From assembly GCA_049323615.1 (NCBI GenBank), contig JBMOPD010000011.1, forward strand, positions 27,347 through 91,346: a stretch of 64,000 nucleotides of DNA, written 5' to 3'. The translations under genes and the position numbers were made by a program. Position 1 is the stretch's first letter. Each line of letters opens with the position of its first letter. Below, one piece after another: positions 1-8,040 of the stretch. This DNA is from JBMOPD01 sp049323615 (lineage in GTDB: Bacteria > Bacillota > Desulfotomaculia > Desulfotomaculales > Desulfocucumaceae). A model generated the notes under the pieces. It did no database searches. It was not told the DNA's origin and was given only the letters and a program-made list of their open reading frames with translations.

Positions 1-424
1 TATGGAGGGGGGGACCCGCTCGAACGTGGTGGCTGCCCGGGCCAGGGCTGAAATTGACCTGCGCGTGTCCACCCAGGCCGAGGCCGACCGGGTAGTGCCT
101 GCAATCTTGGGGTTAACCCCCATTATCCAGGGAACTACGCTAAAAATAACGGGGGGCATGAACCGCCCCCCCATGGAGAGGTCCGAGAAAACAGAAATTC
201 TCTTTAAGAAGGCCCAAAATATCGCAGAGACTATTGGCTTGAAGTTATATGAAGGAGGAACCGGCGGGGGCAGTGACGGCAACTTCACGGCCGCCCTCGG
301 GGTACCCACCCTTGACGGGCTCGGCGCCGTAGGAGACGGCAGCCATGCCGCCCATGAGCACGTGATTTTATCAACCTTACCGGTACGCAGCGCGCTTATT
401 GCGCTTTTGATTGAGAGATTATAA
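1..424 (+). CDS. M20 family metallopeptidase, C-terminal part (cut by window edge)
   Basis: The open frame runs in from the left edge, so only the last ~140 residues are seen. They begin inside the M20 dimerisation (lid) domain (SNVVAARARAEIDLRV) and continue into the end of the catalytic domain. GGGSDGNF and GAVGDGSHAAHEHV match the M20 C-terminal region, where a histidine serves as zinc ligand. This looks like the carboxypeptidase G2/ArgE/DapE group, zinc enzymes that hydrolyse terminal amide bonds of N-acyl or dipeptide substrates. The ATG at position 2 is internal and not a real start. The next peptidase gene begins 40 bp downstream on the same strand, which suggests a peptide or amino-acid catabolic operon. 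Substrate cannot be read from this fragment. Confidence 0.85.
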   Translation, partial: MEGGTRSNVVAARARAEIDLRVSTQAEADRVVPAILGLTPIIQGTTLKITGGMNRPPMERSEKTEILFKKAQNIAETIGLKLYEGGTGGGSDGNFTAALGVPTLDGLGAVGDGSHAAHEHVILSTLPVRSALIALLIERL

Positions 425-464
425 CAGCATACTTTAAGAATTCTTATTAACGGGGTGGTTTGCC

Positions 465-2201
465 ATGCATGTACCTGCTCACTGGTACCAGCTTGAGGTT
501 TCTGAAGAAAAGCTGATGAAGCACACGGCGGAAATCGCCAGGTGGGTGCGCCTGTCCGGATCTGAAGAGGAAGCCAAGGCCCTTGCTTACATTCAGTCAG
601 AATTGAATAATATGGGTGCGGCCACCACCCTTTTAAAAAGTGAGGCGCTGATCAGCCTGCCGCAAAAGGCCGGCCTGTGGATAGACGGGGAGCCGTTTCA
701 ATGCATTACACACTCCATGAGCGCCTCCACGGGGGATGGGGGGATCCAGGGGGAACTGGTGTACGTTCAGGACGGCCTGCCTGAAAACTACGCCGGAGTT
801 GTAGTCCGTAGTAAATTGGTGCTGGTTGAAGGCATGGCCATGCCGGGCAAAGTAAAAACGGCCCGGGAAAATGGAGCGGCGGGGGCGGTATTTATCGGGG
901 GAGACCTTATTAATGAGATGATTGTGTCACCGGTGTGGGGGGCGCCCACTCCGGAAACGGCTTCCCTGCTGCCGGACATTCCGGTGGTATCGGTTAACCG
1001 GTCCGCCGGGATGCGGATCAAAGAAAAACTGGCCAACGGTCAAAATACCGCCCGCATGGAAACGGCAGTACTGACCGGGTGGCGCCAGATACCGACCTTG
1101 GTGGCAGAAATAAAGGGCCACCGGGAGCCGGAGAAATTCGTAATGGTCAGCGGGCATGTGGACTCCTGGCATTACGGGGCCATGGACAACGGCAGTGCAA
1201 ATGCCACCATGCTGGAAATTGCCCGGCTGGCCTGCGCCAAGGCCGGGCAGCTGCTCCGCAGTTTGCGGATAGTATTCTGGTCCGGCCACTCTCACGGCAG
1301 ATACGCCGGATCTTCCTGGTATGCCGATAACTATTGGGAAGACCTTCATAAAAACTGCGTAGTCCATATAAATGTTGATTCCACTGGGGGCAAAGGGGCC
1401 ACGGTACTGAGCGAGGCCCACGCCATGGCGGAAACCAAAGGGATCGCGGCGGAAGTAATTAAGGCCTTAACCGGTGAGGATTTCAGCGGTACCCGGTTTG
1501 GCCGGGCAGGAGATCAATCTTTTTGGGGCCACGGCATTTCATCTTTATTTATGTCGTTGTCGGAACAGCCCCCCTCTGATATGGTGTCTGCCGGCGGATT
1601 TGCCCAGTTAATAGGCTCTCACGGTGGAAAAAGCGGGGGCTTGGGATGGTGGTGGCATACTCCCGAGGATACACTGGACAAAATTGATCCGGCCAACCTG
1701 GTCCGGGATACGAAAATCTATGCCGTTATTACCCTTCACTTTTGCAGCAGCCCTATACTGCCGCTGGACTTTCGTCCCACTGTGGATGAGATTGTTTCTA
1801 TTATTAAAAGTTGGCAGGAAAAGGCCGGGGAGTTGTTTGACCTGAATCTGCCCCTACGCAGGGCGGAGGAACTGGTACAACTGGTCTCCAGGATGTATGC
1901 GGCAATGCCCCGAACCGACCTGGAATATAGTGCTGTTAAACGTTTTAACGATACTTTAATCAAACTGGGGCGCGCCCTGGTTCCCCTGAATTATACGCGG
2001 GGCAATCCCTTTGAAAACGATTTAGCCCTCACTCAGCCGGCCATACCCGTGTTGGAACCGATTACAGCGTTAGCCCGGGCCACAGGTGACGAAAGGATGT
2101 ACATTTTGACTTCCCTGGTGCGCCGCCGCAATTATGTTATTCACGCCTTAGGCCACGCTGTTGCGGCCGTCCGGGACCTGTTGTCCGTTTTATCAGTTTA
2201 A
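465..2201 (+). CDS. M28-family-like peptidase with PA domain and altered zinc-site motif
   Basis: The 578-residue protein combines a protease-associated insert (~90-195) with an M28 aminopeptidase fold (~210-430). Three of the expected metal positions are visible: His231 in GHVDSW, Asp241 in DNGSA and Asp305 in INVDST, with a late histidine in WWHTPEDTLDKID. The motif that normally carries the two glutamates (catalytic base and second zinc ligand, e.g. AEELGLIGS) reads FWSGHSHGRYAGS at 271-283, so His275 and Ser276 replace them. The protein may use a changed metal site, or may have lost peptidase activity and bind peptides or sugars. There is no signal peptide, so it is probably cytosolic. 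A C-terminal helical extension of ~140 residues follows the fold. The ATG start sits behind GGGGTGG. The fold call is firm; activity is open. Confidence 0.85.
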   Translation: MHVPAHWYQLEVSEEKLMKHTAEIARWVRLSGSEEEAKALAYIQSELNNMGAATTLLKSEALISLPQKAGLWIDGEPFQCITHSMSASTGDGGIQGELVYVQDGLPENYAGVVVRSKLVLVEGMAMPGKVKTARENGAAGAVFIGGDLINEMIVSPVWGAPTPETASLLPDIPVVSVNRSAGMRIKEKLANGQNTARMETAVLTGWRQIPTLVAEIKGHREPEKFVMVSGHVDSWHYGAMDNGSANATMLEIARLACAKAGQLLRSLRIVFWSGHSHGRYAGSSWYADNYWEDLHKNCVVHINVDSTGGKGATVLSEAHAMAETKGIAAEVIKALTGEDFSGTRFGRAGDQSFWGHGISSLFMSLSEQPPSDMVSAGGFAQLIGSHGGKSGGLGWWWHTPEDTLDKIDPANLVRDTKIYAVITLHFCSSPILPLDFRPTVDEIVSIIKSWQEKAGELFDLNLPLRRAEELVQLVSRMYAAMPRTDLEYSAVKRFNDTLIKLGRALVPLNYTRGNPFENDLALTQPAIPVLEPITALARATGDERMYILTSLVRRRNYVIHALGHAVAAVRDLLSVLSV

Positions 2202-2321
2202 TTAATGCTTATGGCAACTTGCAGTGGGCAGTAAAAAATTTACGGAGGGGGTGGTTCCCTTGCGCATAAAAATCTTAAGCTACCTCTAAAATGAAGGAAA
2301 TTTTCAGAAAGGAGAAAAAAT

Positions 2322-3602
2322 ATGGCACTGGACGCAAAGCAACAGACGGTTAGAAAAGCGGTTGTGGCCGGAACAGTAGGAAATATAATGGAGTGGTATG
2401 ATTTCGGCGTATACGGGTATTTTGCCCCCGTAATATCCACCCTCTTTTTCCCCACAAAGAATGCATTAACTTCACTGCTCCTCACCTTTTTGGTTTTTGG
2501 TGTGGGTTTTGTGATGCGGCCCGTGGGCGCGCTCATATTCGGCCACTACGGAGACCGGGCGGGGCGCAGAAATGCCCTGGCGTTTACCGTAATCCTCATG
2601 GGCGTTGCCACATTTCTCATCGGGGTACTGCCGTCATATGAAAAAATTGGAGTACTGGCGCCTATTCTTCTCACGTTAGCCCGGCTGGCGCAGGGATTGT
2701 CGGCGGGTGGAGAATGGGGAGGCTCCACTTCGTTTATTGTGGAGTATGCCAACGAGTCAAAGAGGGGTTATATTGGAAGCTGGCAGCAATTCAGTACGGG
2801 TGCCGGCCTGCTGCTCGGCTCGGCCATGGGCGCCCTGCTCACCAATACCATGTCAAAAGAAGCGCTTTATGCCTGGGGCTGGCGAGTTCCTTTCCTGGTG
2901 GGCCTTTTAATCGCGGTTATCGGTTTATACTTACGGTTTGGGATTGAGGAAACTCCCAAGTTCAAGGAAGTTGAAAACGCTAATGAAAAAGCCAAAGCCC
3001 CGCTTATCGAAACCTTAAGGACTTATCCCAAAGAAATATTGATTGCCCTCGGATTTACAGTTAGCTGGACCGTTACCTACTATGTTTTTTTAAGTTTTAT
3101 GCCGACATATGTCTCTAAGGTTCTTAAAGTTCCCCTCTCGCTGTCTTTGATTTCAAACACGGTGGGACTGCTTTTATTTATTGCCCTGGTCCCGCTGATG
3201 GGCGCGCTGTCGGACAGGATCGGGAGAAAGCCGCTCCTGATTGCCTCATGCCTGGGTTTTGTCGTTCTTACCTATCCCCTTTTCCTGGTATTGGGCAAGA
3301 GTGTTTTTGCGCTCATTCTGCTGGTGCAACTGATCTTCGCAGTCCTGTTAGCCATGTTCTCCGGACCCGGACCCGCTGCCATAGCGGAACTTTTTCCCAC
3401 CAAAGTGCGGTACAGTGCCTTATCAATCGGTTACAACATCTCAGTGGCAGGCTTCGGGGGGACGGCGCCATTCATTTCTACTTACTTGATTTCAGCGACG
3501 GGGAATAACCTTGCACCGACTTATTACGTAATTGCAGGTGCCCTTGTTTCCCTGCTTGTTATTTTTGGCATCAGGGAAACCTATAAAGAGCCGCTGAAAT
3601 AA
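2322..3602 (+). CDS. MFS transporter, metabolite:H+ symporter (MHS) family
   Basis: A 426-residue membrane protein with about 12 hydrophobic segments. NIMEWYDFGVYGYFAP near the N-terminus and GHYGDRAGRRNAL after the second segment are hallmarks of the MHS branch (ProP, KgtP, ShiA, CitA type). These carry organic acids, betaines or dicarboxylates with protons. A second, related loop motif, GALSDRIGRKPLL, follows the middle of the protein, as usual for the two-halves MFS fold. The ATG is preceded by AAAGGAG. It lies 120 bp after the M28-like gene on the same strand and may be co-transcribed with it. A long inverted repeat begins 20 bp after the stop. The substrate is not predictable from sequence alone. 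Confidence 0.9.
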   Translation: MALDAKQQTVRKAVVAGTVGNIMEWYDFGVYGYFAPVISTLFFPTKNALTSLLLTFLVFGVGFVMRPVGALIFGHYGDRAGRRNALAFTVILMGVATFLIGVLPSYEKIGVLAPILLTLARLAQGLSAGGEWGGSTSFIVEYANESKRGYIGSWQQFSTGAGLLLGSAMGALLTNTMSKEALYAWGWRVPFLVGLLIAVIGLYLRFGIEETPKFKEVENANEKAKAPLIETLRTYPKEILIALGFTVSWTVTYYVFLSFMPTYVSKVLKVPLSLSLISNTVGLLLFIALVPLMGALSDRIGRKPLLIASCLGFVVLTYPLFLVLGKSVFALILLVQLIFAVLLAMFSGPGPAAIAELFPTKVRYSALSIGYNISVAGFGGTAPFISTYLISATGNNLAPTYYVIAGALVSLLVIFGIRETYKEPLK

Positions 3603-3621
3603 TCTAAAAGATTTCCAAGTG

Positions 3622-3678
3622 AAAAAGGGACGGTTCGGATCTTGACTTGGACAAAGGCAGGCATGAACCGTCCCTTTT
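3622..3678. repeat. REP/MITE-like palindrome, possible terminator of the MFS gene
   Basis: Perfect 14-bp arms (AAAAGGGACGGTTC at 3623-3636 and its complement at 3665-3678) enclose a 28-bp loop. The element begins 20 bp after the MFS stop. It could end transcription on either strand because the arms finish in A or T runs, but the long arms and loop look more like a mobile palindromic repeat. It is a different family from the GGGGTCAGGC palindromes further right. Confidence 0.6.
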
Positions 3679-3773
3679 CGAATAACCCCCGGCAGTTCAG
3701 TATTTCCCGGAACTATCATTTTATCGGCATGTTTATACATCTAACCGATCACAAATTAAGGGGGTAAGGATTG

Positions 3774-4553
3774 ATGTTTCTTGATAAAAGGGTGCTGGTC
3801 ACCGGTGCGGCAAGGGGCATCGGGCTTGCCACCGCGAAGAGCTTTTTACAGGACGGCGCCCGCGTGATGCTGAACGACCTGGACGGGGAAGGCCTGGAAA
3901 AGGCCCTTTCCAGACTCGGGGATTTACAGGAACGTGCCGCCATTCACCGGGCCGACATCACCCATAGGGATCAGGTATCGGCCATGGTGGACTTGTTTAT
4001 GGAAAGATTCGGACGCATAGACATTCTGGTCAATAATGCCGGCATATATCCCAATTCCCTGCTGCTGGAGATGAGTGAGGAGGAGTGGGACAGGGTTATT
4101 GCCGTCAACCTCAAAGGAGCGTTTTTAATGTGCCAGACGGTGGCTAAAAAGATGGTGGAACAGGCTACCGGAGGCAAAATCATAAACATTTCGTCGGGGA
4201 GCTACAGGATGGCCAGGGTAGGCTGCGCCCACTATTGCGCCTCAAAGGCCGGACTTGTCATGCTCAGCAAAACACTGGCCCTGGAGTTGGCCCCCTACGG
4301 CATCAATGTAAACTGTGTTGCTCCCGGGCTGATTCAGCCGGACGAGGGAAACGATCAGTTGACCAAGGAATACTGCGACGAGTTTGTCAAGGCCGTGCCT
4401 GTAGGCAGAATCGGCTACCCCAAGGATATCGCCGGAGTTATTAAAATGCTGGCTTCACCTGAGGCAGATTATATAAACGGCGAGGTGCTGGTGGTGGACG
4501 GGGGACTGTCTGCGGGGCGGTTCAACCTGCGCAGGAGCAACATTAACCATTAA
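3774..4553 (+). CDS. SDR family NAD(P)-dependent oxidoreductase
   Basis: A 259-residue classical short-chain dehydrogenase/reductase. It has the cofactor motif TGAARGIG near the N-terminus, LVNNAG in the middle, ISSGS carrying the catalytic serine, and YCASK giving the Tyr-xxx-Lys pair. It ends with the usual VVDGG segment. The family interconverts alcohols and ketones with NAD(H) or NADP(H), and FabG-like 3-oxoacyl reductases are close relatives. I took ATG 3774 rather than the in-frame TTG 3771 because GGGGGT lies 8 bp before the ATG. It follows the MFS gene after a palindromic repeat, so the two may or may not share a transcript. The substrate is unknown. Confidence 0.9.
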   Translation: MFLDKRVLVTGAARGIGLATAKSFLQDGARVMLNDLDGEGLEKALSRLGDLQERAAIHRADITHRDQVSAMVDLFMERFGRIDILVNNAGIYPNSLLLEMSEEEWDRVIAVNLKGAFLMCQTVAKKMVEQATGGKIINISSGSYRMARVGCAHYCASKAGLVMLSKTLALELAPYGINVNCVAPGLIQPDEGNDQLTKEYCDEFVKAVPVGRIGYPKDIAGVIKMLASPEADYINGEVLVVDGGLSAGRFNLRRSNINH

Positions 4554-4632
4554 CGAAAAAACTACCAGCACCGGATAAAAGGTGGGTTTCACCGGATTAT
4601 CACCACGGGACGGTTGCGGCTCCGGCGAACAT

Positions 4633-4779
4633 AAAATAGCCGCCCTACCGGGCGGCGCCGCTGTTCCAGCGGCAGGAACCCAGAATTCAGAATTCAGAAT
4701 CCAGAATGTTTACAGCCTTTCCTAAAGCCCGGCTCCTTCTTTTGGGACGTACAATACTTTAGGAGGTTGCTATCGAAAG
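4633..4779. repeat. Dispersed ~145-bp repeat, copy A
   Basis: This block is nearly identical to 63856-64000. It begins with two adjacent hairpins, GCCGCCC-tacc-GGGCGGC (4639-4656) and GCCGCTG-ttc-CAGCGGC (4657-4673). A run of cagaattcagaatccagaat-type units follows, and then a conserved ~75-bp tail ending in gttgctatcgaaa. In the other copy the first loop differs but the stem is kept. Both copies are in the same orientation. The element's nature (REP-like unit, ncRNA or the end of a larger mobile element) is not known. Confidence 0.8.
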
Positions 4780-4947
4780 GGAGAAGGCATCAATCGAGCG
4801 ATATTACCGGAGACTGTTACAGTCTCTTGCGAATGAGCCGGAACGGATGACGATTTGGACGCCGGTGCGGCCAAAAGCCCGAGAGCCGCATGGATGTGGC
4901 GTTCGAGGGCGGTCGTCTTCCGTCGGCAAAGAGCTATAGAGACTTAA
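4780..4947 (+). other. Unassigned coding-like stretch after repeat copy A
   Basis: The interval 4554-5017 has no recognisable intact gene. In it, the plus-strand frame starting near 4774 (ATC GAA AGG) stays open for about 55 codons and reads like real protein at first (ERYYRRLLQSLANEPERM), then stops. There is no convincing start codon and I recognise no family. It may be a gene remnant carried with the repeat. Copy B is cut off by the window edge exactly where this stretch would begin, so I cannot tell whether it belongs to the repeat. Confidence 0.25.
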
Positions 4948-4957
4948 CGATAAAGAA

Positions 4958-4979
4958 CCCGCCCCCTGCAGGGGGCGGG
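4958..4979 (-). terminator. Decayed copy of the S-layer gene terminator
   Basis: The palindrome CCCGCCCCCTGCAGGGGGCGGG matches the hairpin at 30938-30959 that ends the intact S-layer gene. Here the T-run on the minus strand is broken (TTCTTTA), so it may work poorly. It lies downstream of the GntR gene and could still end that transcript. Confidence 0.55.
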
Positions 4980-5017
4980 CCGATATGTTTTGGGGTATTT
5001 TTTTAACCGGTTTCATG

Positions 5018-5099
5018 CTATGACTCTGCCACAATCTTTACCACCTTGTCATTTTCCAGGGTAAGCTTTACATCCATATCTTTAGACAGGCCATCCAGG
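5018..5099 (-). pseudogene. 3'-end fragment of an SLH-protein gene
   Basis: Read on the minus strand, 26-27 codons plus a stop encode DMDVKLTLENDKVVKIVAES. That is the exact C-terminus of the S-layer-homology protein encoded at 30999-32633, preceded by a slightly diverged segment (LDGLSK for LDDLEK). Similarity continues past the stop into the terminator hairpin and stops sharply at 5099/31080, 11 bp before the GntR stop codon. No promoter, start or upstream coding part is present. This is a remnant of a duplicated gene end, not a gene. Confidence 0.85.
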
Positions 5100-5110
5100 C
5101 TTTGATTATC

Positions 5111-5857
5111 TCACTTTGCCGGCCGGGTAATGTGAAAGCGGTACATATCGGCGCGGTAGTAGGAATGCCTGTATTCCACCGGCTTCCCGTCATCCAGGTA
5201 AACCACGGTGACCACGTGCATCAGGGGTTTCTCCGGCGGAATCTGCAGGATTTCTGCCAGCTGATCGCCGGCGGAGATGGCTTCAAAGGACTGCGTCAGC
5301 CTGGCCGGCTTGATTTCCGGCCAATCGTCATAAAGGTCGTAGGTGGTGAAGCAATCCCCCCGGCCCAGCCTGGAATTGGCCGCCTCGGCCATCTTATGGC
5401 CTATGTTTTCGGGAAAGAAAGCGGTGTAATAGGCCACCGGCTGCTCATTTCCCAGTCCCAGAAGAGACAGGTTGACCAGCGGGCTTTGCAGGGGAACGGC
5501 CAGGGCGGTGGCCGCGTCATATTCGGCGTATACCACCTTGTGGCTGAGGATTCTGGTGGAAGGGTGCAGCCCCATGCTGCGCAGGGTGCTTTCAAAGGGT
5601 GTCACGGTGATCAGTTCCTGGTTGATGCGCGGCCGGGCCACAAAGGTTCCCTTCCCGTGAGTGCGGTAGAGCAGTCCCTCACTGGTCAGTTCCGCCAGCG
5701 CCTGGCGCACCGTCATCCGGCTGACGCGGTGCTTCAAACAGAGCTCCCGTTCCGACGGAATCCGTTCATCTGGCTTGAGATCGCCCGTTAGTATTTTTTG
5801 GCGCAGATCATCCTTCAACTGCTGGTAAAGCGGCCTGGCATTATTCGGCAGCAACAA
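5111..5857 (-). CDS. GntR family transcriptional regulator (HutC/FarR type, UTRA domain)
   Basis: A 248-residue regulator with an N-terminal winged helix (PLYQQLKDDLRQ, IPSERELCLKHRVSRMTVRQ, GLLYRTHGKGTFV; ~10-75) and a C-terminal UTRA ligand-binding domain (~95-240) ending in YRHSYYRADMYRF. UTRA domains bind small effectors such as sugar phosphates, amino acids or fatty acids. I chose TTG 5857 because AGGAGG lies 10 bp upstream; a longer frame from 5911 has no such site. It is divergent from the AtuA gene and the ABC transporter genes, so it most likely controls them and itself through the 5.9-6.17 kb gap. The effector is unknown. Confidence 0.9.
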   Translation of the reverse strand: MLLPNNARPLYQQLKDDLRQKILTGDLKPDERIPSERELCLKHRVSRMTVRQALAELTSEGLLYRTHGKGTFVARPRINQELITVTPFESTLRSMGLHPSTRILSHKVVYAEYDAATALAVPLQSPLVNLSLLGLGNEQPVAYYTAFFPENIGHKMAEAANSRLGRGDCFTTYDLYDDWPEIKPARLTQSFEAISAGDQLAEILQIPPEKPLMHVVTVVYLDDGKPVEYRHSYYRADMYRFHITRPAK

Positions 5858-6046
5858 CTTTTTCAAGCCTCCTGTACGAAACAAGTGGTTATATCCAGTA
5901 TGGGCAACCATTCCGGAAAATAGAATAACATGCCTCCTTTACTGCGTCAAGCGTAATATTTCCTGCACCGGAGGTATTGGCGGAAGATTTTAAAAAAATA
6001 ATTTTTTTCTTTTTTCCGGGAAGGAAATTAATAAATTAGGCAGAAA

Positions 6047-6064
6047 TATACTATATAGTGGTAA
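6047..6064. promoter_or_regulatory. Candidate -10/operator in the GntR-AtuA divergent gap
   Basis: A TATACT box (6047-6052) overlaps a perfect 10-bp palindrome ACTATATAGT (6050-6059) followed by GGTAAT. The GGTAAT unit recurs at ~6092. The position between divergent regulator and operon suits a GntR operator. No clear -35 box is visible, so this is a guess from symmetry and position. Confidence 0.3.
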
Positions 6065-6170
6065 TGACATGTAATTATATTTACTCACCATGGTAATACC
6101 AATTTTTACAGGGCTTCCTCTGTAAGTCCGGTTCAAAAAACAGTGCGGAAACAAAAGGAGGATTGGGATT

Positions 6171-7538
6171 TTGGAAAAGAGAACGCTGCGTTTTCTTTGC
6201 CCCAACGGTCATCTGGGTTTTGCCCCCATTAAAACCGGCAGCTTTTACAGGGGAGTGGAAACAAGGCCGGACTTTATCCTGGCCGACTCGGGCAGCTGCG
6301 ACATCGGGCCGGTTCCCCTCGGAGAGGACATCTCCACCAGCCCCCTGCAGTGGCAGAAACATGACCTGGAGCACATGCTGCTGGCCTCCCGCAACCTGGG
6401 CGTGCCGATGCTGATAGGGTCCGCCGGGGATACGGGAACCAACAGCCGGGTCGATCTCTACATTGAGATTATTAAAGAGCTGGCCCAAAAACATAAAATC
6501 CCCAAATTCAGGCTGGGGTATTTCTACTCCGAGGTCGGCAGGGACTACCTGGGGCAAAAAATTAAGGACGGCAAAACCATTCAGGGATTGGACGGAAGGC
6601 CGGACCTTGCCCTGGAGGATATCGGGAAGACGTACCGTGTGGTGGCGGTGGCCGGGATTCATCCCTACATGCGGCTGCTGGAGATGGGGGCCGATGTGAT
6701 CATCGGCGGGCGCTCCAGCGATATAGCGATTTTTGCCGCCCCCGCAATCATGGCCGGTTTCCCCGAAGATTTATCCTATTACCTGGGCAAGGTTCTGGAA
6801 TGCGCCTCCTTCTGCGCGGAGCCGTATGGCGGAAAGGAATCGGTCATCGGAACCATTTCGGAGGAAGACGTGAAAGTGACCGCCATGCACCCGGAGCAGC
6901 GGTGCACCGTGGCTTCGGTGGCCGGCCACGCCATGTACGAGCGGGCCAACCCCTTTTACGAATACGTGTGCGGCGGGATGCTGGACATGACGGAATGCAA
7001 ATATGAACAGTTCGATGAAAAAACCACCCGCATCACGGGGCCCAAATTTGTCCCCGCGGAACAGCTGAGGGTCAAGCTGGAAGGCGCGGGAAAGGTGGGC
7101 GAAAGGTGTATAGGCATTGCCGGGGTCCGGGACCCCTACACCATCCGGAATATCGACCGGGTCATCCAGTGGGCCAGGGACCAGGCAAAGGAAAGGTTTG
7201 GCGGCACGGATTTCCAGCTGCACTACCACGTGTACGGCAAAAACGGGGTGATGGGGGACCTGGAGCCGGTAAAAGAAATACGCTCTCACGAACTGTGCGT
7301 TATCGTTGAGGGAGTGGCCCCGACCAGGGAGATGGCCGAAGAAGTGACCATGATCGGCACCAGGCAGATCTTCTACGCCCGCCTGCCCGAAGTCAAGGGC
7401 ACCGCCGGAAGCGCCGCCTTCGTGGTTGACGAGGTGCTGCGGGCAACCCCCGCCTACATCTGGACGGTGAACCACACCGTGCCGGTGGATGACCCCATGG
7501 AACTCTTCCCCGTCCACTTGACCGAAGCCGGAGTATAG
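6171..7538 (+). CDS. AtuA family protein (DUF1446, acyclic terpene utilisation type)
   Basis: A 455-residue protein matching the AtuA/DUF1446 family across its length. Recognisable parts are DFILADSGSCDIGP near residue 35, GSAGDTGTN near 85, an ADVIIGGRSSD motif near 180, and a C-terminal HVYGKNGVMG/PVKEIRSHE region. AtuA was named in the citronellol/geraniol pathway of Pseudomonas, but its chemistry is not settled and relatives occur in many amino-acid and organic-acid clusters. The start is TTG 6171, nine bases after GGAGG. The next gene encodes a DUF4387 protein, a domain often fused to AtuA, so the two probably form one unit. Divergent from a GntR regulator. Confidence 0.85.
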   Translation: MEKRTLRFLCPNGHLGFAPIKTGSFYRGVETRPDFILADSGSCDIGPVPLGEDISTSPLQWQKHDLEHMLLASRNLGVPMLIGSAGDTGTNSRVDLYIEIIKELAQKHKIPKFRLGYFYSEVGRDYLGQKIKDGKTIQGLDGRPDLALEDIGKTYRVVAVAGIHPYMRLLEMGADVIIGGRSSDIAIFAAPAIMAGFPEDLSYYLGKVLECASFCAEPYGGKESVIGTISEEDVKVTAMHPEQRCTVASVAGHAMYERANPFYEYVCGGMLDMTECKYEQFDEKTTRITGPKFVPAEQLRVKLEGAGKVGERCIGIAGVRDPYTIRNIDRVIQWARDQAKERFGGTDFQLHYHVYGKNGVMGDLEPVKEIRSHELCVIVEGVAPTREMAEEVTMIGTRQIFYARLPEVKGTAGSAAFVVDEVLRATPAYIWTVNHTVPVDDPMELFPVHLTEAGV

Positions 7539-7551
7539 GAGGCGATCTTGG

Positions 7552-7878
7552 GTGAAAACGGTAAAACTGTCTGAACTGGCGAAAACCATCCGCAGCAAAA
7601 ACGCCGGCGTTGACAAAATAACATTTGATATAATTTTCCATGCCAAGGATAATTATGAAAAGGTTAAAAACAGCGGTGTGATCAGCAAAGAGAGCATCGC
7701 CAGGCTCTACGGCATTGACCAGGGAATGATTTCGGATTTTGTGGCCTTCGACCCCGCCTACGCCATTAAATTTACCATTTACCGCCGCAAGCCCAGCGGC
7801 AGCCCCGGGGATTCCGACATTTTCGGCTGCCAGCAATACGCTCCCCTGCTGGACATAGATGTTCCCGTGGCGCCATAG
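7552..7878 (+). CDS. DUF4387 domain protein (AtuA partner)
   Basis: A 108-residue soluble protein matching DUF4387, a domain found next to or fused with AtuA proteins. Its N-terminal part (KLSELAKTIRSKNAGVDKITFDIIF) and the middle ARLYGID segment followed by FAFDPAYAIKFTI-like residues are typical. It starts with GTG 7552 behind AGGAGG and lies 13 bp after the AtuA stop, so the pair is surely co-transcribed. The function of the domain is unknown. The pairing suggests it is a small subunit or C-terminal domain equivalent of the AtuA-type enzyme. The transporter genes follow 160 bp later. Confidence 0.8.
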   Translation: MKTVKLSELAKTIRSKNAGVDKITFDIIFHAKDNYEKVKNSGVISKESIARLYGIDQGMISDFVAFDPAYAIKFTIYRRKPSGSPGDSDIFGCQQYAPLLDIDVPVAP

Positions 7879-8040
7879 GGCCCCTGCCCGCTTCCCCGCC
7901 GGCGCCAAAAGCCCGGCCTGTACCGAAAACATGACCTGCATATCTGCAGTTGTCGGAAAATAACCAATTTTCTTGAGGAGGTGGGGGATTAAGCTGGCCG
8001 GTTTTGACCAACCAATTATATAAAAGGAGGTTAAGAATCG

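Noticed and set aside
2255..2289. Possible leader peptide (GGAGGGGG then TTG and nine codons) before the MFS gene
   Set aside because: The ribosome site is good, but nine codons without regulatory residues or a following attenuator hairpin are not enough to call a gene.
4804..5034. 76-residue minus-strand ORF
   Set aside because: It overlaps the S-layer 3' fragment and the terminator palindrome, and its sequence is low-complexity with no ribosome site.
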